A stretch of DNA of 64,000 nt from Shewanella baltica (lineage in GTDB: Bacteria; Pseudomonadota; Gammaproteobacteria; Enterobacterales; Shewanellaceae), in contig NZ_UGYM01000002.1 of the NCBI RefSeq assembly GCF_900456975.1, positions 1,302,001 through 1,366,000 of the forward strand, read 5' to 3'. The translations under genes and the position numbers were made by a program. Position 1 is the stretch's first letter. Each line of letters begins with the position of its first letter. This document shows, one piece after another, positions 1-9,450 of the stretch. The notes under the pieces are model-generated. The model did not search any database. It was not told where the DNA came from and saw nothing but the letters and a program-made list of their open reading frames with translations.

Positions 1-1
1 A

Positions 2-3000
2 ATGGCTGAGTTACCTGAGGTTGCGTTTGTTGAGCGCGAGCGCATGGAACAAATGGAAACCGACGTCAGCCAAGCGCTTATCGGTTCTCCAAATGTATGG
101 GATGGTAGTGCAACGGGCACGAAAGCCATGGGTGAAGGTGTGATTGTCGGTATCATCGACTCAGGCATTAACTCTGACCATGCTTCATTTGCGGATGTTG
201 GCCAAGATGGTTATGACCACACAAACCCATTAGGTCAAGGCATCTATATTGGTGACTGTAAAACTGATTTCGCCAGCATGTGTAACGACAAACTGATCGG
301 TGTCCGTAGCTATCCAGAAATCACCAATAACTTTGATGACGTAAAAGTGTATGGTGATAACCCTCCAGCTAAAAATGGTGAGGATTACGGCGGACACGGT
401 TCGCACGTTGCCAGTACAGCAGCGGGTAACATTTTAGTTAATGTCCCTTACGTGCAAGGTGAAACCGGTAAGTTAGAAGGTGATGGTATTGCGACAGGTC
501 TTGAATTTGCGCAAATCTCAGGTGTTGCACCACATGCAAACATCATTGCTTATCAAATTTGTAATCCGGGTAATGCGGGCGACACTTATTCTGGCTGCCC
601 GACTGCACCTATCTTGAAAGCGTTAGACGATGCAATCAAAGATGGCGTCGATGTGATTAACTTTTCAATCAGCGGTGGTGGAAATCCGTGGAATAGTGCA
701 ACAGAACAAGGTTTCTTAGCTGCGCGTAATGCGGGTATTTTTGCTGCAGTCGCTGCGGGTAACACACGTGCCGCGACAAACACTAGCCCTGCTATTAATC
801 AAACACCTTACTCAACGCCTAAAAATGCGCCTTGGTATACGTCGGTTGCTAACTCGACCCACAATCGCGACATAGTACGCGCCGTTGAATTTAATGGTAA
901 AAACTACCACTACACTGCTGGCTCTGGCCCTGTTCAAACTGAAGTGCTCAAAGGTGTGCCTGTTTATGCAGGCACAATTGATGTGGCCAATTTTGAAGCC
1001 TGTAAACCATTCGCTGCTGATGCTTTTAAAGATAAGATCGCTGTTTTAAGACGCGGTGGTTGTTCATTCGATATTAAAGTGGCAGCGGCGATGAAAGCTG
1101 GCGCTAAGGGTGTGATTGTTTTCAATAGAGATGGTGAAAATAATGCGCGCCTGATCATGTCTGGGTTAGATAAATTGGATATTCCAGCGGTATTTATTGG
1201 CGATATCGATGGCTTAGAACTGATTGCTGCTATGGCAGCAAATCCAGCGCTTGAAATCACGCTGTCTCCAACTCCTAAAGTCGTCAGTAAAGAAGCGGAT
1301 GTTTTATCAGCCAGCTCCTTGATTGGACCTAACCTAACTAATGATGTACTGGTGCCTTATGTTGCTGCACCGGGTAGTGATATCTACGCTGCTTATTCAG
1401 ATCAACAATTCGGCCATGATAAGGCGGGGACTGATCCTGCTGATTTCACGTTGATGTCAGGTACTTCGATGGCGAGTCCTCACGTTGCCGGTGCTGGCGC
1501 GTTACTTAAATCACTGCATAAAGATTGGACCCCAGATAACATTCGTTCTGCGCTAATGATGACAGCAACGACAGCCCAAGCCATGAAAAAAGCCGATGGT
1601 AAAACCGTTGCAGATCCGTTTGACGTAGGCGCAGGCCGTATTCGTGTGGATTTAGCGGCAAAATCTGGCTTAGTGATGGATGAAAGTGCCTTAAACTACG
1701 AGATTGCTAACCCTACAACAGGTGGCGATCCACGTAAGCTAAACATTCCAAGCATGGCTGATTCACGTTGTATCGATACTTGTACTTGGACACGTACTGT
1801 TACTGCAACGGCTGACGGTAGCTGGACTGCAAAAGGTGTTTCCGCAACCGATAAGTTCGCGTTAACTGTGATGCCAGAAAGCTTCAACCTGAAAAAAGGT
1901 GAGAGCCAAACTATCACAGTGACTGCTGATGTGACTGACGTGGGTGCAAGTTGGGGCTTTGGTAACTTAGTATTAGCTTCAGAAGCCTTCCCAACGGCTA
2001 ACATGCCGATCGTGGCTAAGATTGCTAAACGCGACTTACCTGCGGTTGTTAATGTTTCAGCCTCACGTGATGCCGATGAGCGCAATTTGGCTCACTTGAA
2101 AGCAATTGATCTACCGGGTGTTGCGGCGACAGTGACTGAACTTAAGTTAAGCGCTACTTATGAATCAAGTGTGAAACAGGATTCAAATACCGATAGTGCA
2201 TTTGATGATTTAGCCGATGGCGTAAAAGTATTTAGCTTTAACGTTGAAGACAAAGCGTTATATTTCAATGCATCAATCGGTAATACCACCTCTCCTGACT
2301 TAGATATGTTTGTGATACTCGATAAGAAAGATGGTAGTAAGCTTTCTATCGCGGCATCTTCTGCGTTTGGTGGTTCAAAAGAAAGTGTGTCTATTAAGGA
2401 CCCAGTGAAAGGTGAGTATATTGTCGTGATACAAAACTATCAGGCATCTGCAGCCGATGCGGATGATGCTTTTAGTTTGAAACAAGTGACCTTATACGAT
2501 GAAGCGGGTGATAACTTAACGGCAAATCTTACCGGTGATCATAAAGATTTCAACGTCAACTTAGCTTGGAAACAAGCGATGTTAGTGGGCGATGCTGGCT
2601 TGGCAATGCTGACTCTGACCACTACTGATGACAAAGTCGCACCGGTTAAAATTCCGGTTATATTTGAGCGCGTCAGTGATGATGTTTTACCGCCTCTAGG
2701 TAGCACTGTTTCTGGCGAGTTAACGCCAGGCGCCGCTAAAATGATGAAGACCCGTGTCGAAGCGAACAAAACGCAAGAAACCCGCGTTTACACTTTAGAG
2801 GCGTTATTACCAGAAGGTCACGAAGTGGCTAATATCAGCCATCAAGGTACACAAGTGGGTAATAAGATCACTTGGACTATCGAGATGGTCTCTGGTGCAT
2901 CGGCACAAGATGTGACGTTTGACTTAGTGCCACGTAAGGCAAGCCAAGACAACCTTGTGACTTTGACCAACAAAGTGAACAACGAGTCGGCTGAAATCTT

Positions 3001-3400
3001 GAAGCAAGAATATCAATTTGATGTTCCAGAAGTGGCGCCAGTGGCAGTGATTGAAGCACCGGTATCTGTTCAAGAAGGTAAACCACTGTTTATCGATGCG
3101 AGCAAGTCATCCGATGCCAACAATGATCCATTAACCTACAAATGGACTCAGTTAGGCGGTGCGAGCTTTAACTTTGACGCTAATGCAGCCAAGCTTAATC
3201 TCGTGGCGCCAGAAGTGAGTGGTACAGCTCAAACAGTGTCATTCCAACTGACTGTAGCGGACAACCATGGCAATAAAGATTCAAGTGTCGTGTCTGTGTC
3301 TGTGACTGAAACACCAGCTAAGAAAGATGATGGTGGTTCATTAGGTTGGTTAAGCTTGTTATTGCTACCATTTGCCTTTGGTCGTCGTAAACAAGGCTAA
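2..3400 (+). CDS. secreted S8 (subtilisin-like) serine peptidase with GlyGly-CTERM tail, 5' truncated by window edge
   Basis: A large extracellular or cell-surface protease. The catalytic triad is visible: Asp53 in GIIDSGIN, His132 in GGHGSHVAS and Ser489 in MSGTSMASPHVAG. A PA-type insert lies between His and Ser (about residues 315-430), and beta-rich regions follow: a PPC-like stretch near 730-840 and a PKD/REJ-like domain near 1020-1105. The protein ends in GGSLGWLSLLLLPFAFGRRK, a GlyGly-CTERM signal: Gly-Gly motif, hydrophobic helix, basic end. In other proteobacteria this tail is processed by rhombosortase and goes with type II secretion. The visible protein (1132 aa) starts just before the catalytic domain, without signal peptide or I9 propeptide, so the real start lies left of the window. 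A strong terminator follows. Family and tail are clear; the substrate is unknown. Confidence 0.93.
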   Translation: MAELPEVAFVERERMEQMETDVSQALIGSPNVWDGSATGTKAMGEGVIVGIIDSGINSDHASFADVGQDGYDHTNPLGQGIYIGDCKTDFASMCNDKLIGVRSYPEITNNFDDVKVYGDNPPAKNGEDYGGHGSHVASTAAGNILVNVPYVQGETGKLEGDGIATGLEFAQISGVAPHANIIAYQICNPGNAGDTYSGCPTAPILKALDDAIKDGVDVINFSISGGGNPWNSATEQGFLAARNAGIFAAVAAGNTRAATNTSPAINQTPYSTPKNAPWYTSVANSTHNRDIVRAVEFNGKNYHYTAGSGPVQTEVLKGVPVYAGTIDVANFEACKPFAADAFKDKIAVLRRGGCSFDIKVAAAMKAGAKGVIVFNRDGENNARLIMSGLDKLDIPAVFIGDIDGLELIAAMAANPALEITLSPTPKVVSKEADVLSASSLIGPNLTNDVLVPYVAAPGSDIYAAYSDQQFGHDKAGTDPADFTLMSGTSMASPHVAGAGALLKSLHKDWTPDNIRSALMMTATTAQAMKKADGKTVADPFDVGAGRIRVDLAAKSGLVMDESALNYEIANPTTGGDPRKLNIPSMADSRCIDTCTWTRTVTATADGSWTAKGVSATDKFALTVMPESFNLKKGESQTITVTADVTDVGASWGFGNLVLASEAFPTANMPIVAKIAKRDLPAVVNVSASRDADERNLAHLKAIDLPGVAATVTELKLSATYESSVKQDSNTDSAFDDLADGVKVFSFNVEDKALYFNASIGNTTSPDLDMFVILDKKDGSKLSIAASSAFGGSKESVSIKDPVKGEYIVVIQNYQASAADADDAFSLKQVTLYDEAGDNLTANLTGDHKDFNVNLAWKQAMLVGDAGLAMLTLTTTDDKVAPVKIPVIFERVSDDVLPPLGSTVSGELTPGAAKMMKTRVEANKTQETRVYTLEALLPEGHEVANISHQGTQVGNKITWTIEMVSGASAQDVTFDLVPRKASQDNLVTLTNKVNNESAEILKQEYQFDVPEVAPVAVIEAPVSVQEGKPLFIDASKSSDANNDPLTYKWTQLGGASFNFDANAAKLNLVAPEVSGTAQTVSFQLTVADNHGNKDSSVVSVSVTETPAKKDDGGSLGWLSLLLLPFAFGRRKQG

Positions 3401-3451
3401 TCGCTCAGTGTTAAATCGAAAGGTTTAACAGTAATTTAATAGTAAATAGAG

Positions 3452-3480
3452 AAGGGCTGATATTGATATCAGCCCTTTTT
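3452..3480 (+). terminator. rho-independent terminator after the GlyGly-CTERM protease
   Basis: A perfect 11-bp stem (AAGGGCTGATA / TATCAGCCCTT) with a TTGA loop is followed by a T run. It lies 50 bases after the protease stop. The other strand has no T run, so it serves the + strand gene. Confidence 0.88.
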
Positions 3481-3497
3481 GTTTTAATCGGTTTAGG

Positions 3498-4379
3498 TCA
3501 GCGATTTGACATTAAAAAATCGACAAAGGCGCGGTCTGCTTGACTCACCGGGCGTTGTTTTTTCCATGCGATGTGCAGATTCAAAAATACTGGTGGATCG
3601 AAGGGCTTAGCTAAAATGTCATCTTTTGAACTTATTGCCATTTCGAGCACGCTGGTTATCCCAAATCCTTGGGAAACAATCTGTTTGATAAGGTTGATCA
3701 GATTAGTCTCGAAGGCGACATTGGGCTTTTTCCCCAGATCCTTGGCTTGCGATAAGATCCACTCGCGGTGGAAATAACCTGTCTTGAACATCACTAATTC
3801 ATGGTCGAAAAAATCATTGAGACTGACGGCGCTATGTTCCGCTAAAGGATGTTCGGCTCCCATAGCGATCACCATTTGCTCACGGATCAACAGCTGACTA
3901 TCAAATTCGGGTTGTAGGTCTTGGGCGGTAATGATCGCAATATCCACTTCTTCCTGTTGCAACATACGCAACGCGTCGCGCGTCCCGCCTTCAAACAGTG
4001 ACAGTTTCAACTCGGGGTATTTATGCCGAAAAGCCATTAAGCGCGAGGGCAGGTAGAAAGACCCCAGCATGCCCGGCACGGCAATGCGGACTTCCCCCGA
4101 GGTGAGATTGGCCATGGCACGGATTTGCGCTTCGGCCTGCTTAATCTGTTTCAGGATCAAAGTGGCATGTTGATGCAAGACTAAACCTTCGGCCGTGAGT
4201 GCGAGCAGCTTGTCATTCTTGTTGCTCGTACGATTGACTAAAGTCACGCCGAGTGCGACTTCTAAGCGCTTGATACTTTGGCTTAACGCCGGTTGAGCCA
4301 TATTCAGTTTCTTGGCTGCGGCGGTAAAGCTGCCAGTACTGGCAAGGGCATCTAAATGTTTGAGTTGGCGGATATCCAT
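3498..4379 (-). CDS. LysR-family transcriptional regulator (YnfL-like)
   Basis: A LysR-type regulator of about 293 aa. The N-terminal winged helix-turn-helix starts MDIRQLKHLDALASTGSFTA and contains AQPALSQSIKRLE; a periplasmic-binding-like effector domain follows (about residues 90-290). The frame stays open 21 codons further upstream, but the family start is MDIRQLKHL at 4379. It is divergent from the MFS transporter at 4532, with about 150 bases between them. The same divergent LysR/MFS arrangement exists in E. coli as ynfL/ynfM, and the transporter resembles YnfM, so it probably controls that gene and itself. The effector is unknown. Confidence 0.88.
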   Translation of the reverse strand: MDIRQLKHLDALASTGSFTAAAKKLNMAQPALSQSIKRLEVALGVTLVNRTSNKNDKLLALTAEGLVLHQHATLILKQIKQAEAQIRAMANLTSGEVRIAVPGMLGSFYLPSRLMAFRHKYPELKLSLFEGGTRDALRMLQQEEVDIAIITAQDLQPEFDSQLLIREQMVIAMGAEHPLAEHSAVSLNDFFDHELVMFKTGYFHREWILSQAKDLGKKPNVAFETNLINLIKQIVSQGFGITSVLEMAISSKDDILAKPFDPPVFLNLHIAWKKQRPVSQADRAFVDFLMSNR

Positions 4380-4531
4380 CAATCGGGCCCATACTGTTGA
4401 ATAGTGGCAAGGTCGGTGCTTTGTGGCTATAACAAAAATCAATGATAGCGATAGATATTATCTATTATTGTTATGTTATGCCCAGTGATAACCTTTGTCT
4501 ATCCTATGAGTGATGCTTTGTCGAGGCTCCT

Positions 4532-5779
4532 GTGCAAGCCGTGTTAGATACTATGATTGATCATAAACAGCGTGATACCCGACTGATGTGGGCGCTATGT
4601 GTTGCCTCTGTGGTGGTGTATATCAACTTGTATCTGATGCAAGGCATGCTGCCGCTAATTGCGGAGCATTTTGCGGTATCAGGGTCTAAAGCGACGTTAA
4701 TCCTATCGGTAACCAGTTTTTCCTTGGCCTTTTCATTGCTCTTGTATGCGGTACTGTCAGACCGTATCGGTCGACACACACCGATTATTGTCAGCCTGTG
4801 GTTGTTGGCGCTATCTAACTTACTGTTAATTTGGGCACCGGACTTTAACGGGCTAGTGCTAGTGCGATTGCTGCAAGGTGCGTTACTCGCTGCCGTGCCA
4901 GCAATTGCGATGGCGTACTTTAAAGAGCAGTTGTCACCGAGCACTATGCTCAAAGCCGCGGGCATTTACATTATGGCGAATAGCATTGGTGGCATTGTTG
5001 GCCGTTTACTCGGCGGCGTTATGTCGCAGTTTTTATCTTGGCAAGAATCCATGTGGCTGTTGTTTTTAGTCACCTTAGCGGGCGTGGCTTTAGTGAACTA
5101 TTTGCTTCCTTCACTTGCCGATGCGCAGGCCATGTCAAAGAGCAAAACCGAGCCTTCTTTATCAAAACGCGCCCGTTTAGCCCAAGATCTTCATGGCTTT
5201 AGCCACCATTTGACCGATGCGCAAATGCGCTTGGTCTACGCGATCGGTGGCCTGACCTTTATGATGATGGTGAATCAATTTAGCTTTATTCAGCTGCATT
5301 TGATGGCGGCGCCCTATGAATGGAGTCGCTTTCAAGCAACCTTGATTTTCCTGTGTTATTCCAGCGGCACTATTGCGTCGTATTTCACCGCGAAATGGCT
5401 CGCTAAATTTGGCCAACATAAGTTATATCAGTGGTCTTGGTGCGTGATGTTGCTGGGTAGTTTACTGACCCTGTTTGATACCACTTTAACCATTAGCTTA
5501 GGTTTTTTGATGACGGCCTGTGGTTTCTTCCTCACCCACAGTTGCTGTAATTCCTTTGTCGCGATGCGCGCCAGTCGCGATCGGGCTAAGGCGACATCAC
5601 TGTATTTATGCTGTTACTACTTAGGCGCGGCGATAGGCGGCCCTTATTTAATGATGTTTTGGCATGAGGCGCAGTGGCGCGGTGTGGTTATGGGGTCGTT
5701 AACCTTACTGGCTTTGATTGCCTTGGCCATCACTCGTTTACATTACCATCAAACCAATGACGTTCGTGCGCTTGCATAG
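4532..5779 (+). CDS. MFS transporter, YnfM-like
   Basis: An inner-membrane major facilitator of 415 aa with about 12 hydrophobic segments. The MFS signature between helices 2 and 3 is seen as SDRIGRHTP. The stretch YIMANSIGGIVGRLLGGV closely resembles E. coli YnfM (YISGNSIGGMSGRL), as does the C-terminal SLYLCCYYLGAAIGG region. The start chosen is a GTG at 4532 with GAGG five bases upstream; an ATG at 4553 is the alternative. Next to the divergent LysR gene, it is probably a regulated efflux pump or sugar/drug exporter; the substrate cannot be read from sequence. A terminator follows about 80 bases downstream. Confidence 0.86.
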   Translation: MQAVLDTMIDHKQRDTRLMWALCVASVVVYINLYLMQGMLPLIAEHFAVSGSKATLILSVTSFSLAFSLLLYAVLSDRIGRHTPIIVSLWLLALSNLLLIWAPDFNGLVLVRLLQGALLAAVPAIAMAYFKEQLSPSTMLKAAGIYIMANSIGGIVGRLLGGVMSQFLSWQESMWLLFLVTLAGVALVNYLLPSLADAQAMSKSKTEPSLSKRARLAQDLHGFSHHLTDAQMRLVYAIGGLTFMMMVNQFSFIQLHLMAAPYEWSRFQATLIFLCYSSGTIASYFTAKWLAKFGQHKLYQWSWCVMLLGSLLTLFDTTLTISLGFLMTACGFFLTHSCCNSFVAMRASRDRAKATSLYLCCYYLGAAIGGPYLMMFWHEAQWRGVVMGSLTLLALIALAITRLHYHQTNDVRALA

Positions 5780-5861
5780 GCTTTGACAGGGCTATTGTTG
5801 TTAAAGCAATAAAAGTAAAAAAATCGCTAAGCTATTATATCAATTGATTAAATCAAATGAA

Positions 5862-5896
5862 TAAAGGCCAACATCAACTGTTGGCCTTTATTTTTG
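5862..5896 (+). terminator. rho-independent terminator after the MFS gene
   Basis: A 12-bp stem (TAAAGGCCAACA / TGTTGGCCTTTA) with a TCAAC loop is followed by TTTTT. It sits 82 bases after the MFS stop. Confidence 0.85.
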
Positions 5897-6056
5897 GTGT
5901 GGGTCGTTTGATAAGTTGACTCAAACCAGCAAACCTTACTGGTTAACCTAAATTGGAAGCTGAGTTTCATGCCTTGAGTCTTATGGTCGATATTTAAGCT
6001 CCCTCATTAAGTGCCCTGATTTAATGCATCTGTTGCGGTTTAAGTGTAGCGATTTA

Positions 6057-6995
6057 TTAACCTTGATATTTCCAATAGGGCGGATTGCCATACACCTCAA
6101 GAAAGTAGTCAATTACGGCGCGGACATTCAATGAGGGAGTACGGGAGTTTGGGTAAATCGCAGTAATATAATGCTGATCAATTTTTATCGCTGATTCGCA
6201 GTCCGTGAGCAATGAAATAAGTTGTCCATTTTTAAGAGAGTCACCGATTAACCAGTCTGGAAAGAGGACGATTCCCATATCATTTAATGCGGCTATGAGT
6301 AATGTTTCCGCATTATTTGAGGTGAGGATTGGGGTGATAGGCTGATGCAGCCATGTCGTCTTGTTCTTGTTAAAAAACCAGCGATTTTGACCCGAAGATC
6401 CGCTATAGACTAGGCATTGATGGTTTTTGAGATCGGCGGGTTCAGTGGGCATGCCATGCAGTGCGATATACGCTTTGGATGCCGCAAGATGATAGGTTTG
6501 GCTTCCCAGTATTCTTGAGTGGAGTGATGAATCAACCAAAGTGCCAATACGAAAGATAATATCGGCGGCACTAACATGCGGATCGATATAATCGTCTGTT
6601 TGTGTGAGTTCCACTTGTACCTGCGGATATCGCCTTAAAAACCCCGCTAACCAAGGCGCAATATGTCGCTGCCCGAAAAAAACCGGGGCATTAATTCTGA
6701 TCAATCCCTTAGGTTCTATCGTCCTATCTAATAATTCATTGCGGACTTCATTCAGTTGCTCTGCCATGGAACGCGCATATTCAATGAAAATCCTGCCCGA
6801 TTCCGTGGGTATGATTGCTCTGGTATTTCGATAAAACAGCTGCTGTCCCAGAGAATCTTCTAGTTGGCTGATGACTCTAGAAATCATCGAGGGAGAGACC
6901 CCTTCCTTTCGAGCCACAACAGAATAGCTTTTGCTGTCATAAACGCCGATAAAAAACTTTAACGCTCGCATATTGATTGAGTTTATATCATTCAT
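6057..6995 (-). CDS. LysR-family transcriptional regulator
   Basis: A 312-aa LysR regulator of the AaeR/DmlR-like subgroup. The helix-turn-helix shows MRALKFFIGVYDSKSYSVVA and SPSMISRVISQLEDSLG, then an effector-binding domain with INAPVFFGQRHIAPWL. It is divergent from the DUF606 gene pair at 7092, with 96 bases between the starts, so it probably regulates that pair. The ligand is unknown. The stretch between this gene and the MFS terminator (5897-6056) shows no further gene. Confidence 0.87.
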   Translation of the reverse strand: MNDINSINMRALKFFIGVYDSKSYSVVARKEGVSPSMISRVISQLEDSLGQQLFYRNTRAIIPTESGRIFIEYARSMAEQLNEVRNELLDRTIEPKGLIRINAPVFFGQRHIAPWLAGFLRRYPQVQVELTQTDDYIDPHVSAADIIFRIGTLVDSSLHSRILGSQTYHLAASKAYIALHGMPTEPADLKNHQCLVYSGSSGQNRWFFNKNKTTWLHQPITPILTSNNAETLLIAALNDMGIVLFPDWLIGDSLKNGQLISLLTDCESAIKIDQHYITAIYPNSRTPSLNVRAVIDYFLEVYGNPPYWKYQG

Positions 6996-7091
6996 TTTTG
7001 CAAATTCTGCACAGGTGTTTCCTGTATTGTCTCATTTATTGGTTTTATCGACTAGGGTACTCTTGCTGGCCTTAATCACAGGAGCTTATGT

Positions 7092-7526
7092 ATGCAGTTT
7101 TTAATGATATTTTTTGTTGTGCTAGGAGGGGCGGGATTATCCGTTGAAGCGGGCCTCCTAGGACCTTTAGGTGCTGAAGTCGGGGAGTTATGGGCAACCT
7201 TTAGCATTTTCGGTGTCGGTGCAGCACTCACCTTTATCTTGATGCTGTTTTTCAGTCCTCGAAATAGTCCCTCATTTTTCGCGCAACCCTCTTGGACATT
7301 AACGGGCGGCGTGCTGGGCCCTATTTATGTGGTGATACTGACTATCGCGACACCAGCAATTGGGATTGCTATGACAATGATCGGTATTTTAGCGGGCCAA
7401 GTTGCGAAGAGTTTGCTGATTGACCACTACGGTTTATTTGGTACAGCACATAGACGAATTGATACCAAACGTATTGTGGCACTGCTATTTATCGTTGCAG
7501 CATTAGTGCTGATGGCGCAAAGTTAA
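7092..7526 (+). CDS. DMT-superfamily half-size membrane protein (DUF606/YdcZ), first of a pair
   Basis: A small inner-membrane protein of 144 aa with about five hydrophobic helices, of the DMT-type DUF606 (YdcZ) family. Such short DMT proteins often occur in pairs and may form heterodimers with opposite topology. The start is an ATG with GGAG seven bases upstream. The partner begins nine bases after its stop, and both are divergent from a LysR gene. The substrate is not known. Confidence 0.82.
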   Translation: MQFLMIFFVVLGGAGLSVEAGLLGPLGAEVGELWATFSIFGVGAALTFILMLFFSPRNSPSFFAQPSWTLTGGVLGPIYVVILTIATPAIGIAMTMIGILAGQVAKSLLIDHYGLFGTAHRRIDTKRIVALLFIVAALVLMAQS

Positions 7527-7535
7527 GGGCGAGTT

Positions 7536-7985
7536 ATGACATTGATTATGATTATGTTGGCTGTGATTGGCGGTGCTACCTTGAGCATGCAAGCGGCGAT
7601 AAATGGACAACTGGGGAGTAAAGTGGGGGTGTTTCGCAGTGCATTTTTAACTTTTTCGACTGGAGCTTTGATCACTGGATTGTTAATTTTTTATTTTGAA
7701 CCACCTCAAGCTGTGACATTGTTGGATGTGCCTAAATGGCAGTTATTAGGTGCAATGTGTGGCGTGCCTTATATCGTCATCATGGTGTTAGCCGTTCAGC
7801 GGATAGGTACAGCTGTCGCAACCGTGGCTGTTATTTTTGGACAGCTACTAATGAGTATGTTGATTGATAATTTTGGCTGGTTTGGCAATGAAACGATTCA
7901 CTTTTCTACAAGTCGAATCGCAGCCGTAATCTGTTTGGCGATCGCACTTTATTTTATACATTCAAGTAATAAAACATCGGCGTAA
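7536..7985 (+). CDS. DMT-superfamily half-size membrane protein (DUF606/YdcZ), second of a pair
   Basis: The 149-aa partner of the preceding gene, with the same five-helix layout and family features (GGATLSMQAAINGQLG near the N-terminus; a conserved loop before the last helix, LLMSMLIDNFGWFG). The first copy has the matching KSLLIDHYGLFG, so the two are paralogues. It is co-transcribed with the first copy (nine-base gap) and followed by a terminator. Function is inferred as a two-subunit transporter of unknown substrate. Confidence 0.82.
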   Translation: MTLIMIMLAVIGGATLSMQAAINGQLGSKVGVFRSAFLTFSTGALITGLLIFYFEPPQAVTLLDVPKWQLLGAMCGVPYIVIMVLAVQRIGTAVATVAVIFGQLLMSMLIDNFGWFGNETIHFSTSRIAAVICLAIALYFIHSSNKTSA

Positions 7986-8018
7986 TAGATGATTCAGACT
8001 CATTTTTATGCTGTGATA

Positions 8019-8052
8019 GCGAACCCAGCTCAAGCTGGGGTCGCACTTTTTT
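8019..8052 (+). terminator. terminator after the DUF606 pair
   Basis: A hairpin of GCGAACCCAGCT against AGCTGGGGTCGC (one mismatch) is followed by ACTTTTTT. It lies between the convergent DUF606 pair and dctD. Confidence 0.75.
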
Positions 8053-8066
8053 GTCATCGAAATGAG

Positions 8067-9446
8067 CTAGTCATCGGAGTTAATGTACTGCTTGCGGTCT
8101 AAATCATATTTACGCATTTTGTCGTAGAGGGTTTTACGGGGCAGTTCCAACTGCTCCATTGTTTGCTTAATGCTGCCCTTATTGTGGCTAAGCGCTTCTT
8201 CAATCAATACCCTTTCAAAAAACTCGACTCGTTGCAGTAAGGACATACTCGAGTGCAGGCTTGGGGTGTTGCCCAAAGTGCCAGCAAAGGCGGCTTCTCC
8301 GCCCAGCAGTACAAAGCGTTCGGCGAGATTACGTAACTCACGCACGTTGCCCGGCCAGTCGTGGGAAGTGAGTATGGCGTTTTGCTCGGCATTTAAGGCG
8401 ATAAGCGCTTTGTGATAGCGTGCCGATGCAACCCGGGCAAAGTGCAGGAACAGCAAAGGAATATCTTCACGGCGATCCCGCAGGGGAGGGATAGGCACAG
8501 TCACCAGATTTAAGCGATACAACAAGTCTTGGCGAAATTCCCCCGTGTCACACAGGCTTTTTAAATCCACCTTAGTGGCGGCAATTACCCGTATATCAAG
8601 GCTGATGCTTTTGTTTGATCCTAAGCGTTCAACTTTACGATCTTCAAGTACCCGCAGCAGCTTTACTTGCAGCGACAGTGGCGTACTTTCAATTTCATCT
8701 AAAAATAATGTGCCGCCGTTGGCGTATTCAAATTTACCAATGCGCATCTTATCGACACCGGTAAAGGCACCTGCTTCGGCGCCAAAGAGCTCACTTTCAA
8801 TTAAGTTTTCGGGGATCGCGCCACAGTTGATGGCGACAAAGTTGGCTTGGCTGCGGCTGCTGTGATCGTGTAAATAGCGGGCGACGAGCTCTTTACCTGT
8901 GCCTGTTTCACCCTCGATTAACACATCAGCTGGGGTATCTATCACTTGATCTATGATGTGGCGCATACGGTTGATGCCGACGCTGTTACCCAAAATGCGA
9001 GGGCCTGGTACGCTCTGACTTTCGAGATCCTTTTTAAGCTTACGGTTCTCTAGGGTCAGGCTGCGTTTATCTAAAGCGCGCTTCACCACATCGAGTATAT
9101 GTTCGTTATTGAAGGGCTTTTCGAGAAAGTCGTAGGCACCTTGCTTTAAGGCATTGACTGCCATGGCGATATCCCCAAACCCGGTCAGTAGCACAACGGG
9201 GAGGTCGGGGTCCTGCAGGCGGATTTGTTGCATTAAGCTGATGCCATCTAATTGCGGCATGTTGACATCCGATATCACCATTCCCGCCCAATCTTTATGT
9301 AGGAGTTTAGCAATCCCTTTAGGCTCTGTGGTGGCGAGCGCCTTAATGCCCTCAAGTTCAAATAGCTGAACGAGAACTGTGCCTATGTGCGGCTCATCGT
9401 CGATGATGAGAACAGAATAATCTTGGATTGAATTGGGCACACTCAT
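8067..9446 (-). CDS. dctD: sigma-54-dependent response regulator DctD
   Basis: A 459-aa transcriptional activator. It has an N-terminal receiver domain (phospho-acceptor Asp60 in VISDVNMPQLDG), an AAA+ sigma-54 interaction domain (Walker A GETGTGKE; LFLDEIES) and a Fis-type helix-turn-helix at the end (NKGSIKQTMEQLELPRKTLY). The start is set at MSVPNSIQD; the frame is open 81 codons upstream, but that part overlaps dctB. The gene starts four bases after the dctB stop. It probably activates the -24/-12 promoter ahead of dctP when phosphorylated by DctB. Oddity: the sigma-54 contact loop reads GAFTGV, not the usual GAFTGA. Confidence 0.92.
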   Translation of the reverse strand: MSVPNSIQDYSVLIIDDEPHIGTVLVQLFELEGIKALATTEPKGIAKLLHKDWAGMVISDVNMPQLDGISLMQQIRLQDPDLPVVLLTGFGDIAMAVNALKQGAYDFLEKPFNNEHILDVVKRALDKRSLTLENRKLKKDLESQSVPGPRILGNSVGINRMRHIIDQVIDTPADVLIEGETGTGKELVARYLHDHSSRSQANFVAINCGAIPENLIESELFGAEAGAFTGVDKMRIGKFEYANGGTLFLDEIESTPLSLQVKLLRVLEDRKVERLGSNKSISLDIRVIAATKVDLKSLCDTGEFRQDLLYRLNLVTVPIPPLRDRREDIPLLFLHFARVASARYHKALIALNAEQNAILTSHDWPGNVRELRNLAERFVLLGGEAAFAGTLGNTPSLHSSMSLLQRVEFFERVLIEEALSHNKGSIKQTMEQLELPRKTLYDKMRKYDLDRKQYINSDD

Positions 9447-9450
9447 GAGA

